Assembly (NCBI RefSeq): GCF_012933505.1
Contig: NZ_JABBNB010000012.1
Location: 1-64,000 of the forward strand
DNA length: 64,000 bases
Source: Gordonia asplenii
Lineage (GTDB): Bacteria; Actinomycetota; Actinomycetes; Mycobacteriales; Mycobacteriaceae
Reading direction: 5' to 3'
A model generated the notes under the pieces. That model was not told the origin of the DNA. It did no database searches and saw only the letters and a list, made by a program, of their open reading frames with translations. The position numbers were made by a program, and so were the translations under genes. Positions 1-8,926 of the stretch are shown piece after piece. Each line of letters starts with the position of its first letter. Position 1 is the first letter of the stretch.

Positions 1-434
1 ACGAAAGCTCAACAGGGGAACGGAATTTGGAGGAGCAGCTTGCTCCCTGAGTACCGTCGTCGTCGGCTGGTGCCGCAACCGTCTGCTCCCCGAGTGCCGA
101 AGCGAGGTACGAGCTTCGGTGTAACGAGGGGTCTGGTGAGGTTGCCGACTGAGTCGGGACCGCGAGTCTCGGTAGCGCGCAACGATTCGTTGTGACTCAT
201 GGTGAGGTTGATGTTCGCGGTGAAGGCGAGCGACTGCCGTCCCGCGGGTGGTCGAGTGCCTGGCGAGGCGCTAGCCGAGCCGGGCGCGTCTCGAGGCCGC
301 TCACCCCTGTGGGGTGAACTGTGCCGCAGCACTTTTGGCCGTCTTCGGGAGGCTCGCGGTGCTGGGGTCATGGCCAGGCTATGGGTGGGCCGAGTGGGCT
401 GTCGCGGTCGGTTTGAGCGCCGCATGTGTCTGGT
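1..434. repeat. Repeat-bearing non-coding DNA at the left edge
   Basis: I see no credible gene here. Positions 97-119 hold an inverted copy of the 23-nt hairpin core that recurs at 784-1748 and 46201-46702 (7-bp arms CCGAAGC/GCTTCGG), flanked by the element's usual CTCCCCGAGTG and TGTAACGAGGGG ends. Positions 249-299 (GGTGGTCGAGTGCC...) look like another scattered actinobacterial intergenic element. A small hairpin GGAGCA/TGCTCC lies at 32-46. The open frames crossing this stretch have no family character. Confidence 0.55.
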
Positions 435-716
435 TTAGAAGGGTGGTGGGGTGTCGTCGTATTGCGGTAACGGTTCGTTGTCACGGGTGTGACTGGTGGG
501 ACTCGGATGGCGGGAGCGGATGCGCCAGTACTTGCAGGGTTCACCGGTGATGCGGTCGTGTTCGACGGCGGCCGCGTGCACGGCCTCGGCGGTTTCGCGT
601 TCGGCTCGATTGGCGTCGCGTTCGCGTTGACGGCGGCGTTGTTTGTCGACCGTCGACGCCGACCGCCGCCGCCGCTTGTTTGTGCTGCTGCTGGTGGTGA
701 TGGGTGAGCCCGACGC
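435..716 (-). pseudogene. Possible C-terminal remnant of a DUF222/HNH endonuclease
   Basis: On the minus strand a frame ends at 435 with a basic, Arg-rich stretch (about residues 75-100 of the open frame), then HDRITGEPCKYWRIRSRHP and a tail ending DDTPPPF. A basic linker followed by a short acidic-proline tail is typical of the C-terminus of DUF222/HNH proteins, which are abundant in Gordonia and relatives. No HNH core or DUF222 domain is present, and the frame upstream of about 716 is translated repeat element. I infer a truncated fragment; it could also be chance coding-like sequence. Confidence 0.3.
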
Positions 717-739
717 CGAAGCCCTCAATGTCCCGAAAC

Positions 740-1800
740 TCGTTCCCCGGTCAGCTTTTCGTCTCACCAGTCCCCTCGTTGCACCGAAGCTCGTCCCGCG
801 CTTCGGCGCTCGGGGAGCGGGGTTGCGATGCGACCGACAACAACAGCACTCGGGGAGCGGAGGGTTGCGGCGCGACCGACAACGTGGACGGCACTTTGGG
901 GAACGATGCACGTCGCCGAATCCCCGTTCCCCTGTGGGTTTTGCGTCTCACCAGCCCCTCGTTACACCGAAGCTCGTTCCTCGCTTCGGCACTCGGGCAG
1001 CAGAGGGATGCGACGCGGGTCGTCGACGGCGACACGGCGCGCAGAAACGCTCTCCGTCCCCGAAAGCCCGTCCCTCGTATAGCTTTGCGGGTCACCTGCC
1101 CCCTCTACTTCGTTACAACCGCTCGTTCCTCGCGGTCACTCAGCACGGCGGTTACACCGAAGCTCGTGCCTCGCTTCGGCACTCGGGGAGCAGAGGGGTG
1201 CGGCGTGAACGACAACGTGGACGCCACTTGGGGCGCGGAGGGTTGCGGCGCGAGCCACGTCGACAGCATTCGGGGAACGATGCACGTCCCCGAATCCCCG
1301 TTCCCCGGTCAGCCTTTTCGGGTCACCAGCCCCTCGTTACACCGAAGCTCGTTCCTCGCTTCGGCACTCGGGGAGCAGGGAAGGCATGCGACGCGGGTCG
1401 TCGACGGCAACACGGCGCGCAGAAACGCTCGCCGTCCCCGAAGTCCCGTCCCCCGGTCTGCTTTTCGTCTCACCAACCCCTCTACTTCGATACAACCGCT
1501 CGTTCCTCGCGGTCACTCAGCACGGCGGTTACACCGAAGCTCGTGCCTCGCTTCGGCACTCGGGGAGCAGGGAAGGCATGCGACGCGGGTCGTCGACGGC
1601 AATGCGGCGCGCAGAAACGCTCTCCGTCCCCGAAAGCCCGTTTCCCGGTCTGCTTTGCGGCTCACCAACCCCTCTACTTCGATACAACCGCTCGTTCCTC
1701 GCGGTCACTCAGCACGGCGGTTACACCGAAGCTCGTTCCTCGCTTCGGCACTCGGGAAGCGGACGGGGTTGCAGCGTGAGCAACGTCAACGGCACTCCGG
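740..1800. repeat. Cluster of a 23-nt hairpin-core intergenic element
   Basis: Six copies of a core close to CCGAAGCTCGTTCCTCGCTTCGG lie at 784-806, 967-989, 1157-1179, 1342-1364, 1534-1556 and 1726-1748, each followed by CACTCGGGGAGC or a near variant. The arms CCGAAGC and GCTTCGG are exact reverse complements. Longer blocks around them repeat too: GGTCACTCAGCACGGCGGTT precedes three copies, and a GGCATGCGACGCGGGTCGTCGACGGC-type block (two halves) recurs at about 1010, 1384 and 1576. Several frames are open through it only because the repeat lacks stops. The same element occurs at 46046-46940. I read it as REP-like, non-coding DNA. Confidence 0.75.
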
Positions 1801-1844
1801 GAGCGCACGACCGCATTGCGGAACTGCTCACCTTGCAGCATCGC

Positions 1845-2864
1845 CTAACCCCTCAACGCCGCACCCAGCGCTGCCAAGATCGCCGGATCTGCTTGATAGG
1901 GCGTATTGAATCCGATCCGATCGACCACCCCGTCGAATCGCCGCCGCAATTCCGTCGCACCCGATTCCACGTCTTCAACGGTCACCGCGACCGCGTCGAC
2001 CAACTCGTCGTCGACGACGTCGGCCATCTCGATCCACTTGCCCTGCTTCGACATTTCCCTCAGCCGCGGTCCGATGGCGGCACGGTCGTGCAGTTCGAGA
2101 ATCGGCCAGTATGCCGGTGTCGAGGCGTAGAACGCGATCTGCTTGCGGATCGCCTCTCGCGCCGCAACACGATCGTTCGGGCCCGCCCCGACGATCACCA
2201 TCGCCGAGTGGTGCACCGCGAGAGTCTCGGCGTCGCGCCCGCGACTCGCCGCGCCCAGGCCCAACGTCGGCACGGTCACCTCGCGCAGGTAGTCGTCCGT
2301 CGCCAGCGGGTGCGACAGAAATCCGTCGGCGACGGCCCCGGCAGTATGTGTCATCTGCTCTCCGATACCAGCCAACCAGATTGGGGGAGGCCCGCTTTCG
2401 GCGACGACATTGGGGTCGGGCATGAACAACGGTGTCATCAACGTGTGCTGATAGAACTCGCCGCGGTGATCCAGCCGCCCACCGGTCAGCCAACTTTCCC
2501 AGATGGCCCGCACGGCGTCGATCAGGTCGGCCATCCGCGCCGCCGGACGACTCCACGGCATCGAGTAGCGCCGCGTGATGTGCGGCTTGATCTGCGTACC
2601 GAGCCCGAGGATGAACCGCCCACCCGAATACGCCTGCAGATCCCAGCCGAGCGTCGCCAACAGCATCGGATTTCGCGCGAACGCCACCGCGATCGACGTC
2701 CCGACCGTCACGCCACGGGTGTGCTCCGCCGCGAGCAACAGTGGCAAGAACGGATCATGCGCTCCCTCGAAGGTCCAAATCCCTTGGTACCCGGCGGCTT
2801 CGGCGTCGGTCGCCGCCGCGGCCATGTCCCGCAGATCGCACGTCAGAGTGACGTCGACCTTCAC
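1845..2864 (-). CDS. LLM-class F420-dependent oxidoreductase
   Basis: A 339-residue TIM-barrel flavin/F420 oxidoreductase of the luciferase-like family (TIGR03617-type). The N-terminus MKVDVTLTCDLRDM and the segments IWTFEGAHDPFLPL, VGTSIAVAFARNPM and GGRFILGLGTQIKPH fit the family, including the loop that binds the deazaflavin. Such enzymes move hydride to or from F420, commonly on lipid or xenobiotic substrates; the substrate here is unknown. It starts 10 bp after the amidohydrolase gene and is almost certainly co-transcribed with it, so the shared promoter at 3787-3937 with its KstR-like boxes probably controls it. Full length for the family. Confidence 0.85.
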   Translation of the reverse strand: MKVDVTLTCDLRDMAAAATDAEAAGYQGIWTFEGAHDPFLPLLLAAEHTRGVTVGTSIAVAFARNPMLLATLGWDLQAYSGGRFILGLGTQIKPHITRRYSMPWSRPAARMADLIDAVRAIWESWLTGGRLDHRGEFYQHTLMTPLFMPDPNVVAESGPPPIWLAGIGEQMTHTAGAVADGFLSHPLATDDYLREVTVPTLGLGAASRGRDAETLAVHHSAMVIVGAGPNDRVAAREAIRKQIAFYASTPAYWPILELHDRAAIGPRLREMSKQGKWIEMADVVDDELVDAVAVTVEDVESGATELRRRFDGVVDRIGFNTPYQADPAILAALGAALRG

Positions 2865-2874
2865 TCTTCGACCT

Positions 2875-3786
2875 TCACTCTTCGACGCCGAACACGCCGG
2901 CGGCGTTGTCGTACAACACGCCGCGCAGCCAGTCGTCGCCGAAGCTCAAGCGTGTCAATGCATCTAGAGCATGTCGGTAGCCGTACGGGATGTTGGGGTA
3001 GTCACTGCCGAGCAGGATCCGATCACCGAGGTCGATCAGGCGCGGATAGGCGTCGCGCGGATAGGGCGCCGACTCTTCGCTGAAGTCCGTGAACGACATA
3101 GTCGTGTCCAGCATGACCGACGGATATCGATCGGCCAGATCGAGGAACTCGACGTACTCCGGGGTACCCATATGCGCGATGATCAGCCGCAGAGACGGAA
3201 ACCGGTGCAGCACTTCGGCGATCGGGCCCGGTCCGGTGAATCGCCCTGGCGCAGGGCCTGATCCGCAATGAATGACCACCGGAATCTGCGCGTCGGCCAG
3301 CTGTGCCCACACCCCGTCGAGCAGTGGATCGGTTGGCGAGTACTCGCCGACCTGAATGTGCGACTTGAAGATTCGTGCGCCGGCCTCGATCGCGCCGCCC
3401 ACGTATGCCGGTGCTGACTCCTCCGGGTAGAACGTCGCGGTGTGCAGGCAGTCGGGTTGGCGCGCGGCGAAGTCGGCGCCCCAGCCGTTGAGCCACTCGG
3501 CCATGTCGGGTTTGTGTGGATAGATCATCGACGTGAAGCGACGCACCCCGAAAGCCTTCAGCCCGTCGACCCGAACTTCTTCGTCGGCGCGATAGTTGAT
3601 CGGCCAATCGCGGCCCAGCATCGGCCCGGCCGAATCGAAGTAGGCCCACACCTTGTCCATCACGTTGCGCGGCATGAAGTGCGTGTGCACGTCGATCAGT
3701 CCCGGCAGGCTGAGGCCTCGCCAGACCTCGGTGACCGAGCGGGCCTCGTCGGCGCTGAACGGTTCTGGAGTCGTCACTCTGGTCAC
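2875..3786 (-). CDS. Amidohydrolase-2 family metal-dependent hydrolase
   Basis: A 303-residue TIM-barrel hydrolase of the amidohydrolase-2 (ACMSD-like) type. Metal-ligand motifs are visible in order: IDVHTHF near residue 37, VVIHCG in the middle, LIIAHMG, and LGSDYPN toward the C-terminus with the catalytic Asp. Members hydrolyse or decarboxylate cyclic or aromatic carboxylates; the substrate cannot be told. First gene of a two-gene minus-strand operon with the F420 oxidoreductase. It is divergent from the lipid operon at 3938, and the 151-bp space between them carries two KstR-like palindromes that could serve both directions. Confidence 0.82.
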   Translation of the reverse strand: MTRVTTPEPFSADEARSVTEVWRGLSLPGLIDVHTHFMPRNVMDKVWAYFDSAGPMLGRDWPINYRADEEVRVDGLKAFGVRRFTSMIYPHKPDMAEWLNGWGADFAARQPDCLHTATFYPEESAPAYVGGAIEAGARIFKSHIQVGEYSPTDPLLDGVWAQLADAQIPVVIHCGSGPAPGRFTGPGPIAEVLHRFPSLRLIIAHMGTPEYVEFLDLADRYPSVMLDTTMSFTDFSEESAPYPRDAYPRLIDLGDRILLGSDYPNIPYGYRHALDALTRLSFGDDWLRGVLYDNAAGVFGVEE

Positions 3787-3861
3787 CCTACGCCCGGCGG
3801 TGATCGGAACCGATGCGCCCGGTGAACAGTGACGCCCGTCACTCGCAATGGCAGTCCAAAG

Positions 3862-3875
3862 TAGAACATGTTCTA
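3862..3875. promoter_or_regulatory. KstR-like operator box 1
   Basis: TAGAACATGTTCTA is a perfect 14-bp palindrome and fits the published KstR consensus TNNAACNNGTTNNA at every fixed position. KstR is the TetR-type repressor of cholesterol and lipid catabolism in mycobacteria and rhodococci. The box lies between the divergent starts at 3786 and 3938, 62 bp upstream of the acyltransferase ATG. Confidence 0.65.
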
Positions 3876-3884
3876 ATAGCTAGG

Positions 3885-3898
3885 TAGAACACGTTCCA
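3885..3898. promoter_or_regulatory. KstR-like operator box 2
   Basis: TAGAACACGTTCCA also fits TNNAACNNGTTNNA at every fixed position, with one break in its own symmetry. It starts 23 bp after the start of box 1, about two helical turns, so two repressor dimers could sit on the same face. It lies 39 bp before the acyltransferase start. Confidence 0.6.
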
Positions 3899-3937
3899 AT
3901 TAGCTCTGGACCTGCGGACACGCTGGGAGGCGACGCC

Positions 3938-4735
3938 ATGACGACCGACACGATCGACCACGCGGTGCGCGACGAAACCTGGGTCAAACGTGTACTGCCG
4001 GTGCTGCGGGCGGTCGCCAAAACCTACTTCCGCTCGGAGGTTCGGGGCATGGACAAGGTCCCCGACGGTGGGGTCCTGTTGGTCTCCAACCACTCCGGCG
4101 GACTGATGGCCTTCGACGTCCCCGTCATCGCCGTCGCCTTCGCCGAGCAGTTCGGCGCGTCCCGTCCGCTCTACACCCTCGCCCACGACCTCCTCTTCAC
4201 CGGTTTCGGCAAAGAGATCTTCGGCAAGACCGGCTTCCTCCCGGCACGCCCGCGCACTGCGGTCCGCGCACTGCGCGACGGCGCCGCCACCATCGTGTTC
4301 CCCGGCGGCGACTGGGAAGCCATGCGCCCGACGTCGCAGAGCGCGACCATCGACTTCCGCGGGCGCACGGGCTATATCCGCACGGCGCTCGAAGCGGGCG
4401 TCCCCATCGTTCCGATCGTCACCATCGGCGGCCAGGAGACGCAGCTGTTCCTCAATCGCGGCGACGGCCTCGCCAGGCTCCTCCGCGTCGACAAGCTGTT
4501 CCGAATCCAAAGCGCCCCCTTCGGTTTCGGCTTCCCGTTCGGACTCACCCCGGGCTTCCCGCCGAATATCCCACTGCCGTCGAAGCTGGTCACCGAGGTC
4601 CTCGACCCGATCGACCTCACCGCCGAATTCGGCACCGACCCGTCCATCGACGAGATCGACGACGTGATTCGCAAACGCATGCAGCACGCACTCGACGACC
4701 TCGCCCGCAACCGCCGCTTTCCCGTCCTGGGCTGA
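3938..4735 (+). CDS. PlsC-like lysophospholipid acyltransferase (Rv1428c-like)
   Basis: A 265-residue acyltransferase of the lysophospholipid acyltransferase superfamily. SNHSGGLMAFD (about residues 52-62) supplies the catalytic His with the Asp at a longer spacing than the classical H-x4-D, as in the haemolysin/DHAP-type subgroup. FPGGDWEAMRP (about 122-132) is the substrate-binding block. No transmembrane helix stands out, so peripheral membrane attachment is likely. The ATG is preceded by GGGAGG. It heads an operon with the order of Rv1428c, fadD12, Rv1425 and lipO; the ligase starts 12 bp on. Two KstR-like boxes lie just upstream. Confidence 0.85.
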   Translation: MTTDTIDHAVRDETWVKRVLPVLRAVAKTYFRSEVRGMDKVPDGGVLLVSNHSGGLMAFDVPVIAVAFAEQFGASRPLYTLAHDLLFTGFGKEIFGKTGFLPARPRTAVRALRDGAATIVFPGGDWEAMRPTSQSATIDFRGRTGYIRTALEAGVPIVPIVTIGGQETQLFLNRGDGLARLLRVDKLFRIQSAPFGFGFPFGLTPGFPPNIPLPSKLVTEVLDPIDLTAEFGTDPSIDEIDDVIRKRMQHALDDLARNRRFPVLG

Positions 4736-4747
4736 CCGGAGGATCTC

Positions 4748-6409
4748 ATGCCGAACACCATCCGCACTCGCGCAACACAATTGACCTGGCTCACTCGCAC
4801 ACTCGTGCGCAGCGGCTTCCTCGGAACCGTCCGCCTCGACCGCTACGCACGCATGGGAGTCAACCTCCGGAGGCACGGCGGGCCATCACCGGTGAGCGGC
4901 ATCGGCCTCGCCGCGGCTCGCGCCCCACGCGCCACCGCCATCATCGACGACGCCGGACGGCTCACCTGGTCGCAGCTCGACGCCCGCTGCGACGCATTGG
5001 CCGCAGCCATCGCCGCGATGCCGGGCCCGCCGGTCAAGACCGTGGCGATCATGTGCCGCAATCATCGCGGCCTCATCGAATCTCTCGCCGCCACTTCACG
5101 TCTCGGTCTCGACGCCGTGCTGCTCAACACCGGTTTCGCCGGACCTCAGTTCACCGACGTGGTCGTCGGCGAACGGGTGGACCTGCTCATCGTCGACGAC
5201 GAGTTCGACGCTCTGACGGCCGGTGCGCTCGCCGCGAGCCCCGGCCTCCGCGTCGTCCGCGCCTGGATCGACGACGCCGCGGGCTCCGATTCCGTCGACG
5301 GCCTCATCGAATCCCATCTCGGACACCGACCCGTGCGCCCGCGCCGGGCCGGCCGCATCGTCCTGCTGACGTCGGGTACCACCGGAACCCCGAAAGGCGC
5401 TCGCCGCGGCGGGTCTACCGATATCGCGTCCCTCGCCGCCATGTTGGACCGAATCCCTTGGCGCGCAGGGGAATCCACCGTCATCGCCGCACCGATCTTC
5501 CATGCGTGGGGATTCGGTCAGGTCGCCGTCGCGGCCACCATGACCTGCACCATGGTCATGACCCGCCGATTCGACCCGCGGACCACCCTCGACCTGGCGC
5601 GCACGCACCGGGCCGCGGGCATCGCCGTGGTGCCGGTGATGCTCGAACGCATCATGGACCTCCCTACCGAGGTCCTCGACCAATACCGCTTGCCCGCACT
5701 GCGTTTCGTCACCGCGAGCGGCTCGCGCATGCGTCCCGAAGCCGTGTCGGCCTTCATGGATCGCTTCGGCGACGTCGTTTACAACAGCTACAACGCCACC
5801 GAGGCCGGCTTGATCAGCACCGCCACTCCAGCCGACCTGCGTGCCGCGCCGGAAACCGCCGGCCGGCCCCTCGTCGGGACCAGTGTCCGCATCCTCGACG
5901 ACGCCGACCGGCCCGTCGCGATCGGAGACATCGGACGGATCGTCGTCGCCAGCTCATCTGGCTTCGACGGCTACACGTCCGGCAGCACAAAGGATTTCGC
6001 CGACGGACACATGATCTCGGGTGACGTCGGGCGCATCGACGAGCGCGGACTGTTGTTCGTCGTCGGCCGCGACGACGAGATGATCGTCTCCGGTGGTGAG
6101 AACGTCTACCCGCTCGAAGTCGAGCAGGTGCTCGGCACCCATCCCGCCGTCGGCGAGGTCGCCGTGATCGGCGTCGACGACGACCGATTCGGACAGCGCC
6201 TCGCCGCATTCGTCGTCCGCCGACACACCGCGAGTGTCGCGTCCCTCGACGCCGAGGCAGACCGGTTGCGGCGACACGTCAAAGACCACCTCGCCGGCTT
6301 CAAGGTTCCCCGTGACGTCCATTTCATCGACGAATTGCCGCGCAACGCAACGGGTAAAGTCCTCAAGCGCTCACTCGTCGCCGTCGGTGACGACCGGAAG
6401 GTCGGCTGA
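4748..6409 (+). CDS. fadD12: Acyl-CoA/acyl-AMP ligase, FadD12-like
   Basis: A 553-residue ANL-superfamily adenylating enzyme. The P-loop motif LLTSGTTGTPKG is near residue 203, YNSYNATEAG is the A5 region, and the C-terminal domain has the GDVGR hinge, GGENVYPLEVE and the acylating Lys block NATGKVLKR. It should activate a fatty or carboxylic acid with ATP and CoA. The N-terminal QLTWLTRTLVRSGFLG segment before the fold is typical of the FadD12 branch. SD-like GGAGG lies just before the ATG. Second gene of the Rv1428c-Rv1425-like operon; the WS/DGAT gene starts 1 bp after its stop. The symbol rests on synteny and family, not on alignment. Confidence 0.82.
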   Translation: MPNTIRTRATQLTWLTRTLVRSGFLGTVRLDRYARMGVNLRRHGGPSPVSGIGLAAARAPRATAIIDDAGRLTWSQLDARCDALAAAIAAMPGPPVKTVAIMCRNHRGLIESLAATSRLGLDAVLLNTGFAGPQFTDVVVGERVDLLIVDDEFDALTAGALAASPGLRVVRAWIDDAAGSDSVDGLIESHLGHRPVRPRRAGRIVLLTSGTTGTPKGARRGGSTDIASLAAMLDRIPWRAGESTVIAAPIFHAWGFGQVAVAATMTCTMVMTRRFDPRTTLDLARTHRAAGIAVVPVMLERIMDLPTEVLDQYRLPALRFVTASGSRMRPEAVSAFMDRFGDVVYNSYNATEAGLISTATPADLRAAPETAGRPLVGTSVRILDDADRPVAIGDIGRIVVASSSGFDGYTSGSTKDFADGHMISGDVGRIDERGLLFVVGRDDEMIVSGGENVYPLEVEQVLGTHPAVGEVAVIGVDDDRFGQRLAAFVVRRHTASVASLDAEADRLRRHVKDHLAGFKVPRDVHFIDELPRNATGKVLKRSLVAVGDDRKVG

Positions 6410-6410
6410 C

Positions 6411-7805
6411 ATGACTCGCGCACCAGAACGGATGTCGGGTCCAGACGCTCTCATGCTGAACATGGAGACGCCGTCGACGCCGATGCACACGCTCAAGATC
6501 GCCGTCCTCGACCCTTCGCGGCGAGGCATGTCGATCACACTCGCCGAGCTGCTCGACACCCTGCCGCACTATCTCGGCATGTTTCCCCGCGCGACGCAGC
6601 GCGTGGCGCAGGTTCCGGGTCATGCCGCTCGGCCGTACTGGGTGACCGACGAATCCTTCGACATCGCACACCATCTCGACGAGGTATGGGTGAAAGCGCC
6701 CGGCGGCCGTGCGCAACTCGACGCAATAGCCTCGGATCTCGCTGTGCGACAGCTCGATCGGAGCCGACCCCTCTGGGCGCTGACCTTGGTCAACGGTCTC
6801 GCCGAGGGGCGCCAGGCGGTCATCGTGCGGATTCACCACGCCGTAGCCGACGGCCTCGCCGCGCTCAACACTTTCATGGCATCGACCGGCCTGCACGGCG
6901 ACGTCCTCGCAGCGTCGCCGGTGAATACCGATGCGGCGCAGGTCGATATGCGTGGTCTCACCCTGGCGGCGCACGACGACTCCGGTCGTCTGCTCCGCGG
7001 CGTGCCCGCGCTCGTCGGCGATTTCGCCCGGGCCGCGGGCATCAAACGGCGAGCCGATCGACATGCCGTGCCACGGCCACTGACGGTGCGCCGCACCAGT
7101 TTCAACACGCGCAGCGGCGCGGCCCGGCACTGCGCCAGCGGTGACATCCCGCTCGCCGCGGTCCAGCGCATCGCAGTCGCGACCGGTACCACCGTCAACG
7201 GTGCGCTGCACGGCGTCATCGCGGGTGCGATGCGTGCGGAACTACTCGCTCGCGGCGAAGCCCCGGGCGCATCGGTGACGGTGTTCGGTGTGTGCCGCGA
7301 TCTGTCATCGACACGCACCGAGGGAAACGACATCGCGACGGCGCTCGCCTACCTGCGCTCCGACCTAGCCGATCCCATTGCGCGCGTTCAGGAAACCGCA
7401 GTCAGTTGCGCCGCGGCGGTGAAGTACCGACGCGACGCCGGATTCGATCTGACGGCCAAGGTGGCCACCTACACCGGGCGTCTCGGCCCGATCTTCCGAT
7501 CACTCGCGGCGCATCGGATGCCGAGGGTCATGAACAACATCACCACGGCCAACATGCCGGGGCCGCGTCAAACGCGATGGATCGGCGACGTCGAGGTCGT
7601 CGACTGGATCTCCTTCGCGCTTGCGATCGCCCCCGCCGACGTCAACCTCACCGCCTACAGCTACGCGGGCCGATTGACGATGGGCCTGATCAGTACCCCC
7701 GAGTCGATGCCCAACCCGGCGAGATTCCTTGCGCGGGTCCGTGATTCACTGATCGAGGTGAGCGAGGCGCTGGGGCTCGACGTCGAAGCCGGAGTCCGCC
7801 GGTGA
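6411..7805 (+). CDS. WS/DGAT-type acyltransferase (Rv1425-like)
   Basis: A 464-residue wax ester synthase/diacylglycerol acyltransferase. The active-site motif HHxxxDG is visible as IHHAVADG at residues 141-148, and PLWALTLVNGL, the MNNITTANMPGP block and NLTAYSYAGRL are family landmarks. It should make triacylglycerol or wax ester from acyl-CoA. I chose ATG 6411, one base after the FadD12 stop; the frame is open farther upstream but that part lies inside the FadD12 gene. The following LipO-like gene overlaps it by four bases (GTGA), so the two are translationally coupled. Confidence 0.88.
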   Translation: MTRAPERMSGPDALMLNMETPSTPMHTLKIAVLDPSRRGMSITLAELLDTLPHYLGMFPRATQRVAQVPGHAARPYWVTDESFDIAHHLDEVWVKAPGGRAQLDAIASDLAVRQLDRSRPLWALTLVNGLAEGRQAVIVRIHHAVADGLAALNTFMASTGLHGDVLAASPVNTDAAQVDMRGLTLAAHDDSGRLLRGVPALVGDFARAAGIKRRADRHAVPRPLTVRRTSFNTRSGAARHCASGDIPLAAVQRIAVATGTTVNGALHGVIAGAMRAELLARGEAPGASVTVFGVCRDLSSTRTEGNDIATALAYLRSDLADPIARVQETAVSCAAAVKYRRDAGFDLTAKVATYTGRLGPIFRSLAAHRMPRVMNNITTANMPGPRQTRWIGDVEVVDWISFALAIAPADVNLTAYSYAGRLTMGLISTPESMPNPARFLARVRDSLIEVSEALGLDVEAGVRR

Positions 7806-8923
7806 CCGACTGGGAGACGAATCGTGCACGCCTGGAGCTGTTCACATCGGTGCTGCCCCGCGCCGTCGGCGGCGCGCGTGCGGCTCGCCGAGGCGATCCA
7901 CCGCGAGGCGTGCCGCCGTCGGCCGCAGGAGCGAGGGTGGTCGGCGAGTCGGCGATCGACGAGCTCTTCATCGCGATCAATTCGGTGACACGAAAGATCC
8001 CCGACGTCGCCACGATCGCGGCGCGCATCGACAGCTGCGCGGCCGTCGCCCATGAGCTGTCTGCGCTGGGTGTCGCCGGCGCCAACCCGCGACCACCGAC
8101 TGCGACGATCACCCGGATGACGTCCAAGGTGTTCGGTACCAACAAGTTCCAGTTGGTCGACTATCGCGCTGACATTGCGCTACCCGATCCGGTCGCCGGT
8201 GCGGATCAGTATTCCGGACAGCCGGCGTCGATGCGGATGATGCGTGCCGGGGGAGCGGGCAAACGCTGGATCGTCTGGGTGCACGGCGCGGCGCAGGGCC
8301 GACCGGATGATCTGTACGCGTTCCGCGCCGCTGCGCTGCATCAGATCCTCGGTTACGAGGTGGTGCTGCCGGTGTTGCCGGCGCACGGTCGACGCCGGAT
8401 CACCGGTGTGAGCTATCCCGGCATAGATCCGCTGACCAATGTCGCGGTGAGTCTGCGGGCGATCGCCGAGATCCGTTCGCTGATCCGGTGGATCGCCACT
8501 CAGGATCCGAGTGAAATCGTCGTCGCCGGTACATCATTGGGCGGCCCGCTCGCCGCGATGGTCGCGTCGCTGGCGCCCGAGGTCGGTTCGGTGCTCGCGG
8601 TAGTACCGATGCTCGACATGCATGCGACGTTGGCGCACCACATGGATCGCGGCGGAAGGCGGGGCCGAGAACTCGCGGGGCTGATGCGCGATCCCGCGGT
8701 GGGCGCCGTGTCGTCGGTGGTGGATCCCCTTGCCGTCGAACCGATCCCGGTCAACGGCCGCCGAATGGTGGTGGCGGCGTTGAACGATCGAGTGACCTCG
8801 GTTCGCTCGGCTCAGCGGCTACACGACCATTGGGATGGCCGGGTGCACTGGTTCCGCGGAAGCCATGTGGGACATGCGTTTTCCCCGAACGTACGCACAG
8901 TCGTGGACGGGTTCCTGGCGTAG
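7802..8923 (+). CDS. lipO: Alpha/beta hydrolase, LipO-like esterase/lipase
   Basis: A 373-residue alpha/beta hydrolase. The nucleophile elbow is GTSLGG (VVAGTSLGGPLAAM), the probable acid lies in LNDRVT and the catalytic His in GSHVGH near the C-terminus. The N-terminal ~100 residues are helical and Ala-rich, as in the Rv1426c branch. A role as esterase or lipase beside an acyltransferase, ligase and WS/DGAT fits lipid turnover; the substrate is unknown. GTG start overlapping the WS/DGAT stop by four bases. Last gene of the operon; it converges on the minus-strand gene ending at 8927. Confidence 0.78.
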   Translation: MTDWETNRARLELFTSVLPRAVGGARAARRGDPPRGVPPSAAGARVVGESAIDELFIAINSVTRKIPDVATIAARIDSCAAVAHELSALGVAGANPRPPTATITRMTSKVFGTNKFQLVDYRADIALPDPVAGADQYSGQPASMRMMRAGGAGKRWIVWVHGAAQGRPDDLYAFRAAALHQILGYEVVLPVLPAHGRRRITGVSYPGIDPLTNVAVSLRAIAEIRSLIRWIATQDPSEIVVAGTSLGGPLAAMVASLAPEVGSVLAVVPMLDMHATLAHHMDRGGRRGRELAGLMRDPAVGAVSSVVDPLAVEPIPVNGRRMVVAALNDRVTSVRSAQRLHDHWDGRVHWFRGSHVGHAFSPNVRTVVDGFLA

Positions 8924-8926
8924 TGC

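Noticed and set aside
740..1800. Transposon or integron with attC-like sites
   Set aside because: The hairpin cores suggested it, but there is no integrase, no cassette genes and no attC core sequence.
643..1909. Long plus-strand open frames of 378 and 401 codons
   Set aside because: They translate the REP-like element over and over (VTPKLVPRFGTRGA-type repeats) in different frames; no domain, and the DNA, not a protein, is what repeats.
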